From NCBI GenBank assembly GCA_016928995.1, contig JAFGJS010000025.1, forward strand, positions 1-64,000: DNA of 64,000 nucleotides. Direction: 5' to 3'. Made by a program: the position numbers and the translations under genes. Positions within the stretch are counted from its first letter, which is position 1. Every line of letters starts with the position of its first letter. Positions 1-7,287 of this stretch are shown here, piece by piece. The stretch is from Candidatus Sumerlaeota bacterium (GTDB taxonomy: Bacteria; Sumerlaeota; Sumerlaeia; JAFGJS01). Under the pieces are notes generated by a model. It was given only the letters and a program-made list of their open reading frames with translations, had not been told where the DNA came from and did no database searches.

Positions 1-1
1 A

Positions 2-145
2 ATCGGCAACGCCGCCGTCAGCGAAAGCGAATACGAAATCGCCGGCCTCACCGCCGGCCAGCAATACTGGATTCGCGTCCGCGCCATTCGCGGCGGCGAG
101 TTCGGCCCCTGGAGCGACCCCGCAACCCGCGTCGCCAACGTCTGA
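2..145 (+). CDS. C-terminal end of a fibronectin type III domain protein (partial)
   Basis: The reading frame is open from the left edge and stops with TGA at 143-145, giving about 47 residues. The visible part has the signature of the last strands of a fibronectin type III domain: a GLTAGQQYWIRVRAI stretch (the usual Gly-Leu-x-x-Gly-x-x-Tyr-x-x-Arg-Val-x-Ala core) followed by a GPWSDP turn. Proteins ending in FN3 domains are normally exported or surface-attached. The start and the rest of the protein lie outside the window, so its main function cannot be told. Confidence 0.75.
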   Translation: MGNAAVSESEYEIAGLTAGQQYWIRVRAIRGGEFGPWSDPATRVANV

Positions 146-162
146 CGCGGCCAGGATCGAAG

Positions 163-383
163 CGGATATGCAAACCGCAAGAGCGCTTTTCGCTCCCGAA
201 CGAGCGCTCGGCGCTCCTGCATAAGCGCATTGATCGGCTGCACGAGTGCTTTTCGCTCCTGCATTTGTACATTTACGGCCCGCAAAAGTGCTCCGCGCGG
301 CTGCATTTGTGCTCTTACGGGCTGCAAGAGCACTCCGCGCTCCTGCAAAAGTGCTTTTGCAGTCCGTAAAAGTGGTCTTGCAG
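163..383. repeat. Degenerate 21-bp tandem repeat, about 10 units
   Basis: From 184 to 372 the sequence divides into nine consecutive 21-bp units, beginning at 184, 205, 226, 247, 268, 289, 310, 331 and 352. The rough consensus is TGCTYTTCGCGCTCCTGCAAAAG minus indels; single units include TGCTTTTCGCTCCTGCATTT(G). A weaker unit precedes at 163 and a partial one follows to about 383. Because 21 is a multiple of three, open frames on both strands read as seven-residue repeats rich in Cys, Lys, Ser and Arg. No spacer-like variable segments exist, so it is not a CRISPR. It lies just after the FN3 gene stop. Whether it is translated is unknown. Confidence 0.8.
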
Positions 384-573
384 GCGAAAGGATGACTTCG
401 ACAGACGGATTAAGTGCTTGTAATCCCAATAGGTAAAGTGATATGGACAAAATACACGCGAAAATCGGCTTTTTTGACCTTCGCTTTTCGCCCTTTTCAT
501 GGCCCGGCGAAAGCGAACCGAGCAACACCTTCATGGTAGTGCTGTGAATGATCTCTTTGTGAAGATAGGCAAT

Positions 574-1053
574 ATGAACTACAGAAATGAAATCAAAGAT
601 ATCGCATTGACCGTGAACGATGGCTTGACTGCTTATATTGCCGTTCATAATGCAATCTTTCGTGATTCGGCAACGTTCAAAAGCTTTCTTAAGAATCTGA
701 CAGGTCGAGGGGTGCCGATGTCAAAGTTACTTTCCGATTCCGAAGCGCTCCTGCCGTTATGGGATACCATTCAGCAAGAAGTGGACGTTTTCCGACAGTC
801 ATCATACTCTTTCTTGTCGAAAGACGAACAGCATTACTATGACATCCTTTCGCGTTATGTGAAATCCGTCCGTAAGACGGTCATTGCGCTGATTGAGCGA
901 CAACAGTTGATGAATGAAGGCAGCAAGGGCAGGTCGGGGAATCCAATGACTTGGAATGCGTTTCAAGAAAAGGAAGACAACTATCAGCAATCAGTCCAAG
1001 AATATATGGCGATAGGTCAGGAATTGAACAACGCCGCTCATCTTATCTATTGA
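574..1053 (+). CDS. Hypothetical helical protein
   Basis: A 159-residue protein with no family I recognise. It is predicted to be mostly alpha-helical and soluble (MNYRNEIKDIALTVNDGL at the start; charged, Gln-rich C-terminus). I chose the ATG at 574, which has a weak purine-rich stretch (AAGATAGG) a few bases upstream. The frame also extends to an ATG at 499, but that extension is GC-richer and Arg-rich and lacks a ribosome binding site. The gene ends 14 bases before the YfbU-family gene, so the two are probably co-transcribed. Codon use is more AT-rich than in the housekeeping genes downstream, which suggests acquired DNA. Confidence 0.6.
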   Translation: MNYRNEIKDIALTVNDGLTAYIAVHNAIFRDSATFKSFLKNLTGRGVPMSKLLSDSEALLPLWDTIQQEVDVFRQSSYSFLSKDEQHYYDILSRYVKSVRKTVIALIERQQLMNEGSKGRSGNPMTWNAFQEKEDNYQQSVQEYMAIGQELNNAAHLIY

Positions 1054-1067
1054 AAGGAAAAACAGAT

Positions 1068-1598
1068 ATGGAACTCGAAAAGAAAGATCGTCTCATGCTG
1101 ATCAATCAATATCTTATTCTTGAGAAATTGGACCCAGACCCAGACAATGCAAATAAATATAAGTACTATCAGGGAATACTGAAGCATGGTTTTGAATCTG
1201 AGTACAGTGCATTTTTATCGGATATTGATGATGGATTATCGAAGGAAGATTGTCAAAAAGTACAAGCATTCCTGAATCTCTACCGTTTTATTAAGAATTC
1301 ATTCGATGCACTGGATGACAAGGGTGAAATAACTGAAGAACAGATACGATTTAAAGGATTTGATGGAACCTACGAATCTTTGCATCTGGCCTTTGCTCGC
1401 CATTTAATTAACGAGAAAGAGTATTGCAGTGAACTACGTCAAGGTCAGGAAGACTCGGATTTAAATAGTCATTGTACCATGCTCGATTATTATACGAGAA
1501 TGTTCGAGCTATGGTGTAAATGGAATCATCCCGGAAAAATGACAGCTAAACAAATAGAGGAGCTGGTCACGCCATCAGCGACCACACCCTCGTCGTAA
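1068..1598 (+). CDS. YfbU family protein
   Basis: A 176-residue protein resembling the YfbU family: MELEKKDRLMLINQYLILEKL at the start, LDPD then a YYQGILKHG stretch, an IRFKGFDGTYES segment in the middle matching the family's VTFLGFDAATEA-like core, and a terminal YTRMFELWCKW helix. Escherichia coli YfbU is an uncharacterised protein of about 164 residues, so no reaction can be assigned. The ATG at 1068 was chosen because GAAAGGAAA lies about 8 bases upstream; the frame is open further back, but into the preceding gene. It follows the hypothetical gene at 574-1053 by 14 bases. YfbU-like genes are often patchily distributed, in keeping with the accessory look of this stretch. Confidence 0.8.
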   Translation: MELEKKDRLMLINQYLILEKLDPDPDNANKYKYYQGILKHGFESEYSAFLSDIDDGLSKEDCQKVQAFLNLYRFIKNSFDALDDKGEITEEQIRFKGFDGTYESLHLAFARHLINEKEYCSELRQGQEDSDLNSHCTMLDYYTRMFELWCKWNHPGKMTAKQIEELVTPSATTPSS

Positions 1599-1706
1599 CC
1601 TCCCGCCAGCGCGATAGCGCAGAACTCAGAACGGGCATGATCGGCGCCGCCCTCACGGACCCAAAGGTGCAGCCTCTGCACCCTGAGTTATAGGAAAGGA
1701 CACGAA

Positions 1707-2237
1707 ATGCCACTCTTCGGAAAACCTAAAAAGACCGAACTTGAAGCGGCAGTGGAGTTTGTGCAGGATGTTTGCCTGCAAGCGCAAGCGCAGTGGCCAG
1801 CCATTTGTGCTAGCTTCGAACCACTTGAGTCGCAGTTCGCTTCCTATCGTGACGACAAGATTGCAGCATACGAGTTCATGATCGCGGCGATCTCTGTGCA
1901 ATTGCAGGCTGTTTCGAATTTACTGCCGCCTGACCAAGGTTCTCGTATTCGGGCGCACGTCTTGGAGTGTTTGATCAACGATGATGTTGGCGACTATGCC
2001 AGAATGGCTATCGCAGCGTATGACGCGGAGTGGGATAAGTCGATGGCACAAGAAGAAGTTCCATCTAATGGAGTCGCTTGTTTACTCTATGACAAGATCG
2101 GATTATCCAACAGCGTCACTGTCGACGGCGATGCTTTCAAGAATCCTTTTCTTATTATGACTCTGGGCATGGTCATTGTTCAATTTGGTGGCGCGTGGTG
2201 GAAAAACTACATTGAACGTAATCGAATTGTCGCCTAG
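1707..2237 (+). CDS. Hypothetical protein with a hydrophobic C-terminal segment
   Basis: A 176-residue protein that I do not recognise. The N-terminus is MPLFGKPKKTELEAAVEF and the body looks helical. Near residues 150-165 a stretch PFLIMTLGMVIVQFGGAWW could be a single membrane helix or a buried helix. A good ribosome binding site (AGGAAAGGA) precedes the ATG by 6 bases. It stands alone, about 110 bases after the YfbU-like gene and just before the transposase element, in the same AT-richer accessory stretch. Confidence 0.65.
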   Translation: MPLFGKPKKTELEAAVEFVQDVCLQAQAQWPAICASFEPLESQFASYRDDKIAAYEFMIAAISVQLQAVSNLLPPDQGSRIRAHVLECLINDDVGDYARMAIAAYDAEWDKSMAQEEVPSNGVACLLYDKIGLSNSVTVDGDAFKNPFLIMTLGMVIVQFGGAWWKNYIERNRIVA

Positions 2238-2310
2238 CCTTGCGACGAAACCAATTAAAAACGACATGATGAAGGAGCACTTTTTCAATTGTCGGGTTAT
2301 GGCAAACATT

Positions 2311-2397
2311 AGCCCCGAATGGGGCTTGACATACCAGCCCAGGGCGACGCCCTGGGTTGGCGGACGCCCATGATTTAACATGCCCTGCAGGGGCATG
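2311..2397. repeat. Left palindromic end of the RAYT element
   Basis: Three hairpins in a row: AGCCCCgaatGGGGCT (2311-2326), CCCAGGGCGACGCCCTGGG (2338-2356) preceded by TGACATACCAG, and CATGCCCtgcagGGGCATG (2379-2397). Positions 2327-2357 are repeated in inverted orientation at 2930-2960 with one mismatch. Confidence 0.85.
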
Positions 2398-2426
2398 ACA
2401 TCACACCTCCGGTCAAGGAGCCTGCC

Positions 2427-2882
2427 ATGTCGCAATCGCTGTCGAAGATTTTGCTGCACGTGGTGTTCAGCGCGAAACAGCGGCGGGATTTGATCCCGCC
2501 GGAATTGCGGGAGGGGCTGCACGCATACCTTGCGGGTGCTTGCCGGGAGCAGGGGAGTCATGCGTATCGGGTGGGCGGGACGGAGAACCATGTGCATCTG
2601 GCGTGCACGTTGCCGCGAACGTTGGCGGTGGCCGATCTGCTGGAGGGGACCAAGCGCAGTTCATCGAAATGGATGAAAAAGGAAGCCCCGAAACGTTGCG
2701 GAGATTTCGTGTGGCAGAATGGATACGGCGCGTTTTCATTGGGGCAGTCGCAATTGCAACGGTTGATCCGGTATATTGACAATCAGATGGAGCATCATCG
2801 GAAAGAGGATTTCAAGGCGGAGCTGTTGGCGTTGCTGGATAAATACGAGGTGGATTACGACGAACAATACCTGTGGGAATGA
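2427..2882 (+). CDS. REP-associated (RAYT) Y1/IS200-like transposase
   Basis: A 151-residue Y1_Tnp/TnpA_REP family protein, the usual length for the family. The HUH metal-binding motif is seen as ENHVHLAC (about residues 54-61). The nucleophile region LIRYIDNQMEHHRKEDF (about residues 112-128) carries the catalytic Tyr followed by the typical Q-x-x-HH pattern. Such enzymes cut and rejoin single-stranded DNA at hairpins through a phosphotyrosine link. The start is ATG after an AAGGAG-like site (TCAAGGAGCC). The gene is intact and sits between palindromic ends that are probably its substrates. Its GC-rich codon use differs from that of the AT-richer gene just upstream. Confidence 0.92.
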   Translation: MSQSLSKILLHVVFSAKQRRDLIPPELREGLHAYLAGACREQGSHAYRVGGTENHVHLACTLPRTLAVADLLEGTKRSSSKWMKKEAPKRCGDFVWQNGYGAFSLGQSQLQRLIRYIDNQMEHHRKEDFKAELLALLDKYEVDYDEQYLWE

Positions 2883-2893
2883 GGGGTGTATAT

Positions 2894-2975
2894 CATGCCC
2901 TTTCAGGGCATGGGTGGTTTTGTGCGCAGACCCAGGGCGTTGCCCTGGGCTGGTATGTCATGCGCCATTGGCGCA
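2894..2975. repeat. Right palindromic end of the RAYT element
   Basis: Mirror image of the left end: CATGCCCtttcaGGGCATG (2894-2912), then CCCAGGGCGTTGCCCTGGG (2931-2949) followed by CTGGTATGTCA (the reverse complement of TGACATACCAG on the left), then TGCGCCattGGCGCA (2961-2975). Confidence 0.85.
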
Positions 2976-3079
2976 TACGTGCAAATGGCATGGAGGGAGC
3001 CTTGCCGTGCGGGATCGTGGTGTAGATCAGGGTGAAAATCAATAATACTAACTAATGCGATATTGCGGGAGGTTTGGTT

Positions 3080-3316
3080 TTGAAAAGACGTGTCCGGACC
3101 GAAGTGTATGGAAAATGGGAAGATGCTGGGCAGCCCAATTGGGACATCGAATCAACAATTCGCATCTGCATCGAAGTAAACTCCTCACTAAAAAAGGATG
3201 GGCAGAATCCCGCTCCCAAATTTCGTAAAGCCATCGAAGCGGACGATGGTGTTTACATCAAGCAATGGGTGTTGGGATGTAGTTTTGAATGGATTAACCC
3301 GCGAAAAAATAAATAG
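3080..3316 (+). CDS. Small hypothetical protein, TTG start
   Basis: A 78-residue protein I do not recognise. It contains a RVRTEVYGKWEDAG start and a DDGVYIKQWVLGCSFEW end. There is no ATG at the front. The TTG at 3080 lies 7 bases after a strong GCGGGAGG site (3065-3072), whereas a TTG at 3074 is too close to it. A strong ribosome binding site with good codon structure argues that it is real. It lies between the RAYT element and the DUF512 gene (opposite strand, convergent). Confidence 0.55.
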   Translation: MKRRVRTEVYGKWEDAGQPNWDIESTIRICIEVNSSLKKDGQNPAPKFRKAIEADDGVYIKQWVLGCSFEWINPRKNK

Positions 3317-3353
3317 GCATAACCAGGCCTGAAAACGCTGTTCGCTTTGCCAT

Positions 3354-4742
3354 TTACTGTCCCAAGGACATAGCGATGCGTTTTTCGTAGTTGACGGTTT
3401 GGGCGTGATGGGGGGCGGCGGATTGGGGGGCGTGGAGGATGGCTTCGACTAAATCTTGCATATCGCCGCCGAGGGGGTGGATGGGAGCGCCGGCTTGCTG
3501 GGCGAGGTCTTCGACAGTCATGTCGTCGAGAAAAATTTGATCCCACGGGCGCAGGGCGTTGGCCGGGATGAGGTAATAGTCGCACGGCGCGTGCTCGCGG
3601 ATCGTGCGGACGAAATCGCAGCCGGCCAGCAAACCAGTGACCGTGATCTCCTTGCCGAAAATCGCGCTCCAGGATTGCATCAGCGCCACGTCAAGGCCGC
3701 CAATCCGTTTGAGTCGTTCGATCGCCGGAGCGAGCATCTTATACCCCAGCGCGCCCGTGACGACGCCGATGCGCCGCGCGGGATGGATGGATGGCGGCAG
3801 TTTCTTTTCCAACCGCTTCCACGGCTGCATGAAGCGGTAAACCATACCGACGCCGTTTTCGATCTGCGGCAAGTCATGTCGTCCGCGATAACTCGGCAGC
3901 CGCGTATCGCTCATCAGGTAAAATTCGTCGCCGAGATAGATCAGCTTGTCGCCGGTCTCCTGCTCATATTGCCGCTGGATCGGCTTGATCGTTTTGATCA
4001 GCGCCCGCGCGTATTCCGGCGTGACCGGATCGAGCTGCGGCAGCTTGTCGCGATGATCCGTAAGCCCCACCGGCACGACAGCGACGGAACGCAGCCACGG
4101 CCAATAGCCGCGCAGCTCGCGGACGGTGTGGAGCAAATGCTCGCCGTCGTTCCAACCGGGACATAAAACGATCTGCGCATGAAATTCGAGCTCGTGCTCC
4201 GCCATGAAATCGAAAAACTTCTGCACCGGCTCGATGTTCTCGCGCCCCAGCATGCGCTTGCGCAATTCCGGCTCCGTGGCGTGCACGGAGATGTAAAGCG
4301 GACTGAGCTGGTATTCCGCGATGCGCTCGAAGTCGCGCTCGCTCAGGTTCGTGCCGGTGATGTAATGACCGTAAAGGAACGACAGCCGGTAATCCTCGTC
4401 CTTGAAGTAGAGCGGCTTGCGCAGACCCTTGGGCAGTTGATGAATGAAACAGAACGGACAGCGATTGCGGCAGGCTCGCGCGCGGAACGGCTCGAAATCA
4501 ACGCCGAGGAACTCGCCGTATTCGCGGTGGATTATCGCCGTGCACCCGGCGCCGTGTGGATCGAGCCAGCGCAATTCAATCTCCGGCTCCGCCGCGTGAA
4601 ACATGAAATCAATCATGTCCTCGATCTCGCGGCCATTGACCGTAAGCACGACGCAGCCTTTGGTCAGACCGGCGCGCGCGGCCAAGCCATCCGGTTCCAC
4701 TTTGCTGACGATCGCCCCCTGATTGCCGCGTGCCTTTTTCAT
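3354..4742 (-). CDS. DUF512 family protein: PDZ plus radical-SAM-like Fe-S domain
   Basis: A 462-residue protein of the DUF512 (NifB/MoaA-related) family. An N-terminal PDZ-like domain (residues 8-60, with VEPDGLAARAGL and GREI) is followed by a cluster of cysteines CRNRCPFC (C91, C95, C98; a C-x3-C-x2-C pattern as in radical SAM enzymes), then HQLPKGLRKPLYFKDEDYR and an ISVHATEPELRKRMLGR stretch typical of this family. The C-terminal third (from about residue 330) corresponds to the DUF512 domain proper. The exact reaction of the family is not established; a radical-SAM-type redox role is inferred. It ends opposite the small gene at 3080-3316 and starts 11 bases after the zinc-ribbon gene's stop, so the two minus-strand genes form a likely operon. 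Confidence 0.88.
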   Translation of the reverse strand: MKKARGNQGAIVSKVEPDGLAARAGLTKGCVVLTVNGREIEDMIDFMFHAAEPEIELRWLDPHGAGCTAIIHREYGEFLGVDFEPFRARACRNRCPFCFIHQLPKGLRKPLYFKDEDYRLSFLYGHYITGTNLSERDFERIAEYQLSPLYISVHATEPELRKRMLGRENIEPVQKFFDFMAEHELEFHAQIVLCPGWNDGEHLLHTVRELRGYWPWLRSVAVVPVGLTDHRDKLPQLDPVTPEYARALIKTIKPIQRQYEQETGDKLIYLGDEFYLMSDTRLPSYRGRHDLPQIENGVGMVYRFMQPWKRLEKKLPPSIHPARRIGVVTGALGYKMLAPAIERLKRIGGLDVALMQSWSAIFGKEITVTGLLAGCDFVRTIREHAPCDYYLIPANALRPWDQIFLDDMTVEDLAQQAGAPIHPLGGDMQDLVEAILHAPQSAAPHHAQTVNYEKRIAMSLGQ

Positions 4743-4753
4743 GAGTCGTCACC

Positions 4754-5239
4754 CTAGCGCCATTCCAGCCGGTGCGCATTGACGATGGTTTCGATCTCGC
4801 CATGATCCAGCCAAATAAGGCCGCACTTGCCGCAAGTGTCGATCAGCACGTGACCCGGTCCATAATACGGATGCGCCTCCATCTTGCGCTTGCAGGACGG
4901 ACAGGATAAAACGCGCTCCAGTTCCTCTGCTGTGATCGGTTGTTTCGGCGTCTCCACGGGATCAATCCTCGCCGCGCGTGTGTTGATGATTGGCAGAAAC
5001 GTGGCCTGTTGCGTCAACACGCCCCGGCAGTTCAGGCAATGCCAGACCTGCCGCCCCTCCAGCGACGCCGTGGCCATGATCGATCGGCAAACCGGACAAT
5101 CGAACTCGCTGTCCGGCTCCACGACGGCCACGCCGTCCGAATTTTTCTCCGCAAAAACGATGGACGAACAATACTCGCAAAAGAAATACTCACCCTTCGG
5201 CATAAAAGCCATCGGTCCGCCGCAATTCTCGCAATTCAT
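4754..5239 (-). CDS. Multi-zinc-ribbon protein (zf-TFIIB-like)
   Basis: A 161-residue cytosolic protein with three zinc-ribbon modules. The first is CENCGG (residues 3-8) with FFCEYC near 20. The second is FDCPVC with WHCLNCRG in the middle. The third is CPSCKRKM with DTCGKCGLIWLDHGEI at the end, and the last is characteristic of the zf-TFIIB domain. Such proteins are thought to bind nucleic acid or other proteins, but their role is unknown. ATG at 5239 was chosen because GAAGGAAA precedes it by about 6 bases; the frame extends further upstream without cysteine pairs or a site. The stop is 11 bases before the DUF512 gene start, so they are probably co-transcribed. Confidence 0.82.
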   Translation of the reverse strand: MNCENCGGPMAFMPKGEYFFCEYCSSIVFAEKNSDGVAVVEPDSEFDCPVCRSIMATASLEGRQVWHCLNCRGVLTQQATFLPIINTRAARIDPVETPKQPITAEELERVLSCPSCKRKMEAHPYYGPGHVLIDTCGKCGLIWLDHGEIETIVNAHRLEWR

Positions 5240-5427
5240 GGCTGGTTTCCTTCGCATCAATGCTGACAAGTGGTGCATCTTGCCTTGCACTATTGCGAAA
5301 ATCCAGCAATACTTACGGCGTTTTTTTCGCGCCGCGGAGAGAAACAGCTTGAATGTGCGGCAAGGCTTTCGCATTGCTTAAAAGCGCTCGAATCAAGCGC
5401 GATTTTCACACAGAAATGGAATTTGGA

Positions 5428-6561
5428 ATGGCTCAACGGGTTTTGATCACTGGCGGCGCGGGATTCATCGGATCGCATTTGGCGGACTTGCTGCTGAAGG
5501 AAGGCTACGCCGTGCGCGTGCTGGACAATCTGGAGCCGCAGGTGCATGGCCCGAACGCCGCGCGTCCGGCCTATCTGCACAGCGACGTGGAATTCATCCA
5601 GGGCGACGTGCGCGATCCGGAAGCGGTGGCGCGCGCCCTGCAGGACGTCGATCTCGTCTCGCATCAAGCCGCGCTGGTCGGCGTGGGGCAATCGATGTAT
5701 GAAATCGCGCGCTACACGGAGATCAACGCGCTCGGCACGGCGCGGCTGCTCGACGCCATCGTCCAGACTCCCGCCATCCGCGACCGCATGCAACGCATCG
5801 TCGTCGCCTCCTCGATGTCCTGCTATGGCGAAGGCAAGGCCTATCACCGGTCATGCGGCGAATTCGCCCCGCCCCTGCGCACGATCAAGCAAATGCAACG
5901 CGAAGAATGGGAGATCCTGGCGCCGAACGACGAGCCATGCGAAGCGCGCCCGACCGACGAAGAGCATCCCATGCGCCCGACCTCTGTTTATGCCGCCAGC
6001 AAGCACAACCAGGAGCAACTGGTCCTCGCCACCGGCCTCGCCTACGGTATAGCCGCTGTGGCCCTGCGCTACTTCGGCGTATACGGCTCGCGCCAATCCT
6101 TGAGCAACCCATACACCGGCGTCGGCGCGATTTTCAGCAGTTCACTGCTCAACGGCCGCCCGCCGCTAGTCTATGAAGACGGCAAACAAACCCGCGATTT
6201 CATCCACGTCAGCGACATCGCGCGCGCCAACCTGCTCGCCCTGCGCGAGGAGAGCGTGCGAAACGGAGCGTTCAACGTCGGAACCGGCCGCCGGATCAGC
6301 ATTCTCGAACTGGCGCGGATGCTCAGCGAAAAAATCACCGGTGGAAACATCGAGCCGGAAATCACCAAACGCTTTCGCTCCGGCGACGTGCGGCACTGCT
6401 TCGCGGACACCAAGCAGGCCCGCGACTGGCTCGGTTTCTACGCCCAGGTCGCGCTGGAAGACGGCATCGACGAACTCGTGGAATCCGTGCGCGCACAAAC
6501 CCCTCCGGATCGCCGCGACGAAGCGCACGATGAATTGCAAAAGCACGGACTCGTGAAATGA
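5428..6561 (+). CDS. NAD-dependent sugar epimerase, dTDP-L-rhamnose 4-epimerase-like
   Basis: A 377-residue extended short-chain dehydrogenase. It has the NAD-binding GGAGFIGSH motif near the N-terminus, a catalytic Ser region (VVASSMSCYGEG) and the YxxxK pair in YAASKHNQEQ. Its length and the segments LDNLEPQVHGP, GVGQSMYEIARYTEINALGT, LSNPYTGVGAIF and GDVRHCFADT closely follow the dTDP-L-rhamnose 4-epimerase family, which makes 6-deoxy-L-talose donors for surface polysaccharide. That substrate is inferred from family resemblance. ATG 5428 starts directly at MAQRVLITGG; a purine-rich GGAATTTGGA precedes it. The stop overlaps the yraN start by four bases (ATGA), indicating translational coupling. 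Confidence 0.85.
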   Translation: MAQRVLITGGAGFIGSHLADLLLKEGYAVRVLDNLEPQVHGPNAARPAYLHSDVEFIQGDVRDPEAVARALQDVDLVSHQAALVGVGQSMYEIARYTEINALGTARLLDAIVQTPAIRDRMQRIVVASSMSCYGEGKAYHRSCGEFAPPLRTIKQMQREEWEILAPNDEPCEARPTDEEHPMRPTSVYAASKHNQEQLVLATGLAYGIAAVALRYFGVYGSRQSLSNPYTGVGAIFSSSLLNGRPPLVYEDGKQTRDFIHVSDIARANLLALREESVRNGAFNVGTGRRISILELARMLSEKITGGNIEPEITKRFRSGDVRHCFADTKQARDWLGFYAQVALEDGIDELVESVRAQTPPDRRDEAHDELQKHGLVK

Positions 6562-6974
6562 GGCTCCCCCGCGCCTTGCGCATGTGGCGACTGCGACATC
6601 TTCCGCCGCGCATTCCGCCGGAAAATCCGCTCGAGCTCGGAGCATGGGGCGAAGCCGTCGCCGTGCGCCACTTCTGGAAACAAGGCTGGCGCATCCTGGA
6701 GCGCAACTACGTTTACGGTAAAGCGGAGATCGATGTGATCGCCGAAGACCACGGCGAACTGGTGATCCTTGAAATCCGCACCCGCGTCGACCCAAACGTC
6801 CATCCCTCGGAAACCATCACCGCCCGAAAATCCGAAAAAATTTCACAGGCGGCGCATCAGTACATCCAGCGCCATTGCGCAGGCTGCCAGCATTTCCGTT
6901 TCGACACAGCCAGTGTCATCGTCGCCGCGGACCGCCGGTCCTACGTCATTGACCACCAGCGCGCCATGTTTTAA
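6558..6974 (+). CDS. yraN: UPF0102 family protein YraN
   Basis: A 138-residue protein of the UPF0102/YraN family, which has a predicted endonuclease-like (Holliday-junction-resolvase-related) fold. The hallmark pattern is present: GAWGEAVAVRHFWKQGWRIL (the Gly-Glu-x-x-Ala helix), then NYVYGKAEIDVIAEDHGE and LVILEIRTR, giving the E-I-D...E-x-R/K arrangement of PD-(D/E)xK-like nucleases. The last catalytic position is Arg in EIRTR where EVK is more usual. About 20 N-terminal residues are extra and Arg-rich. It overlaps the epimerase gene by four bases. The biological role of YraN is not firmly known. Confidence 0.88.
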   Translation: MRLPRALRMWRLRHLPPRIPPENPLELGAWGEAVAVRHFWKQGWRILERNYVYGKAEIDVIAEDHGELVILEIRTRVDPNVHPSETITARKSEKISQAAHQYIQRHCAGCQHFRFDTASVIVAADRRSYVIDHQRAMF

Positions 6975-7287
6975 CGCAACTTATTGAAAGTAGCGAAGCG
7001 CGCAACGTATTGCAAACTCAGAGGATTGAATCAAACCGTCGTCGGCTTCGCTGAAATGCCTATCGGCAATTTCCTGCTTGCTATTTATACGGTAAAACGT
7101 GTATAGGTATAACCTAAGAGCAATTTTCACAAGCGTCGTTGCGCAGCCATCATTGGCGCAGACGCTTCAATCAACACTGTTGATTCAACGCCTCTAGGAT
7201 AAATTCATCATCCGCTGCGGCAAGCGGATGACGCGGTGAAATTCAACGCGGTGGAATGCCGCGTCAGACTACCAACGGAGCGCGAAG
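6975..7287. other. Intergenic region before pilT
   Basis: A 313-bp stretch without a credible gene. It contains AATCAACA-c-TGTTGATT (7169-7185), a near-perfect dyad that could be an operator, and a hairpin TCATCCGCT-gcggca-AGCGGATGA (7209-7232) just before pilT. The hairpin could be an attenuator or a processing site in the pilT leader. I saw no clear sigma-70 promoter. Confidence 0.5.

Larger units (their letters stand above)
2311..2975 (+). mobile_element. RAYT/IS200-like element with mirrored palindromic ends
   Basis: A single-gene element of about 665 bp. The Y1 transposase (2427-2882) is flanked by hairpins arranged as mirror images. On the left these are AGCCCC-gaat-GGGGCT (2311-2326), the 31-nt arm 2327-2357 and a CATGCCC...GGGCATG hairpin (2379-2397). 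On the right they are the matching CATGCCC...GGGCATG hairpin (2894-2912), the 31-nt arm 2930-2960 and a TGCGCC-att-GGCGCA hairpin (2961-2975). The two 31-nt arms are inverted copies that differ at one base. This matches the layout known for REP-associated tyrosine transposases and their REP hairpins. I saw no target-site duplication, as expected for HUH enzymes. Confidence 0.8.

Noticed and set aside
163-383. CRISPR array
   Set aside because: Units are contiguous 21-mers without unique spacers and no cas genes are nearby.
2776-3045. 89-codon frame across the right end of the RAYT element
   Set aside because: It overlaps the transposase in another frame and runs through the palindromes.
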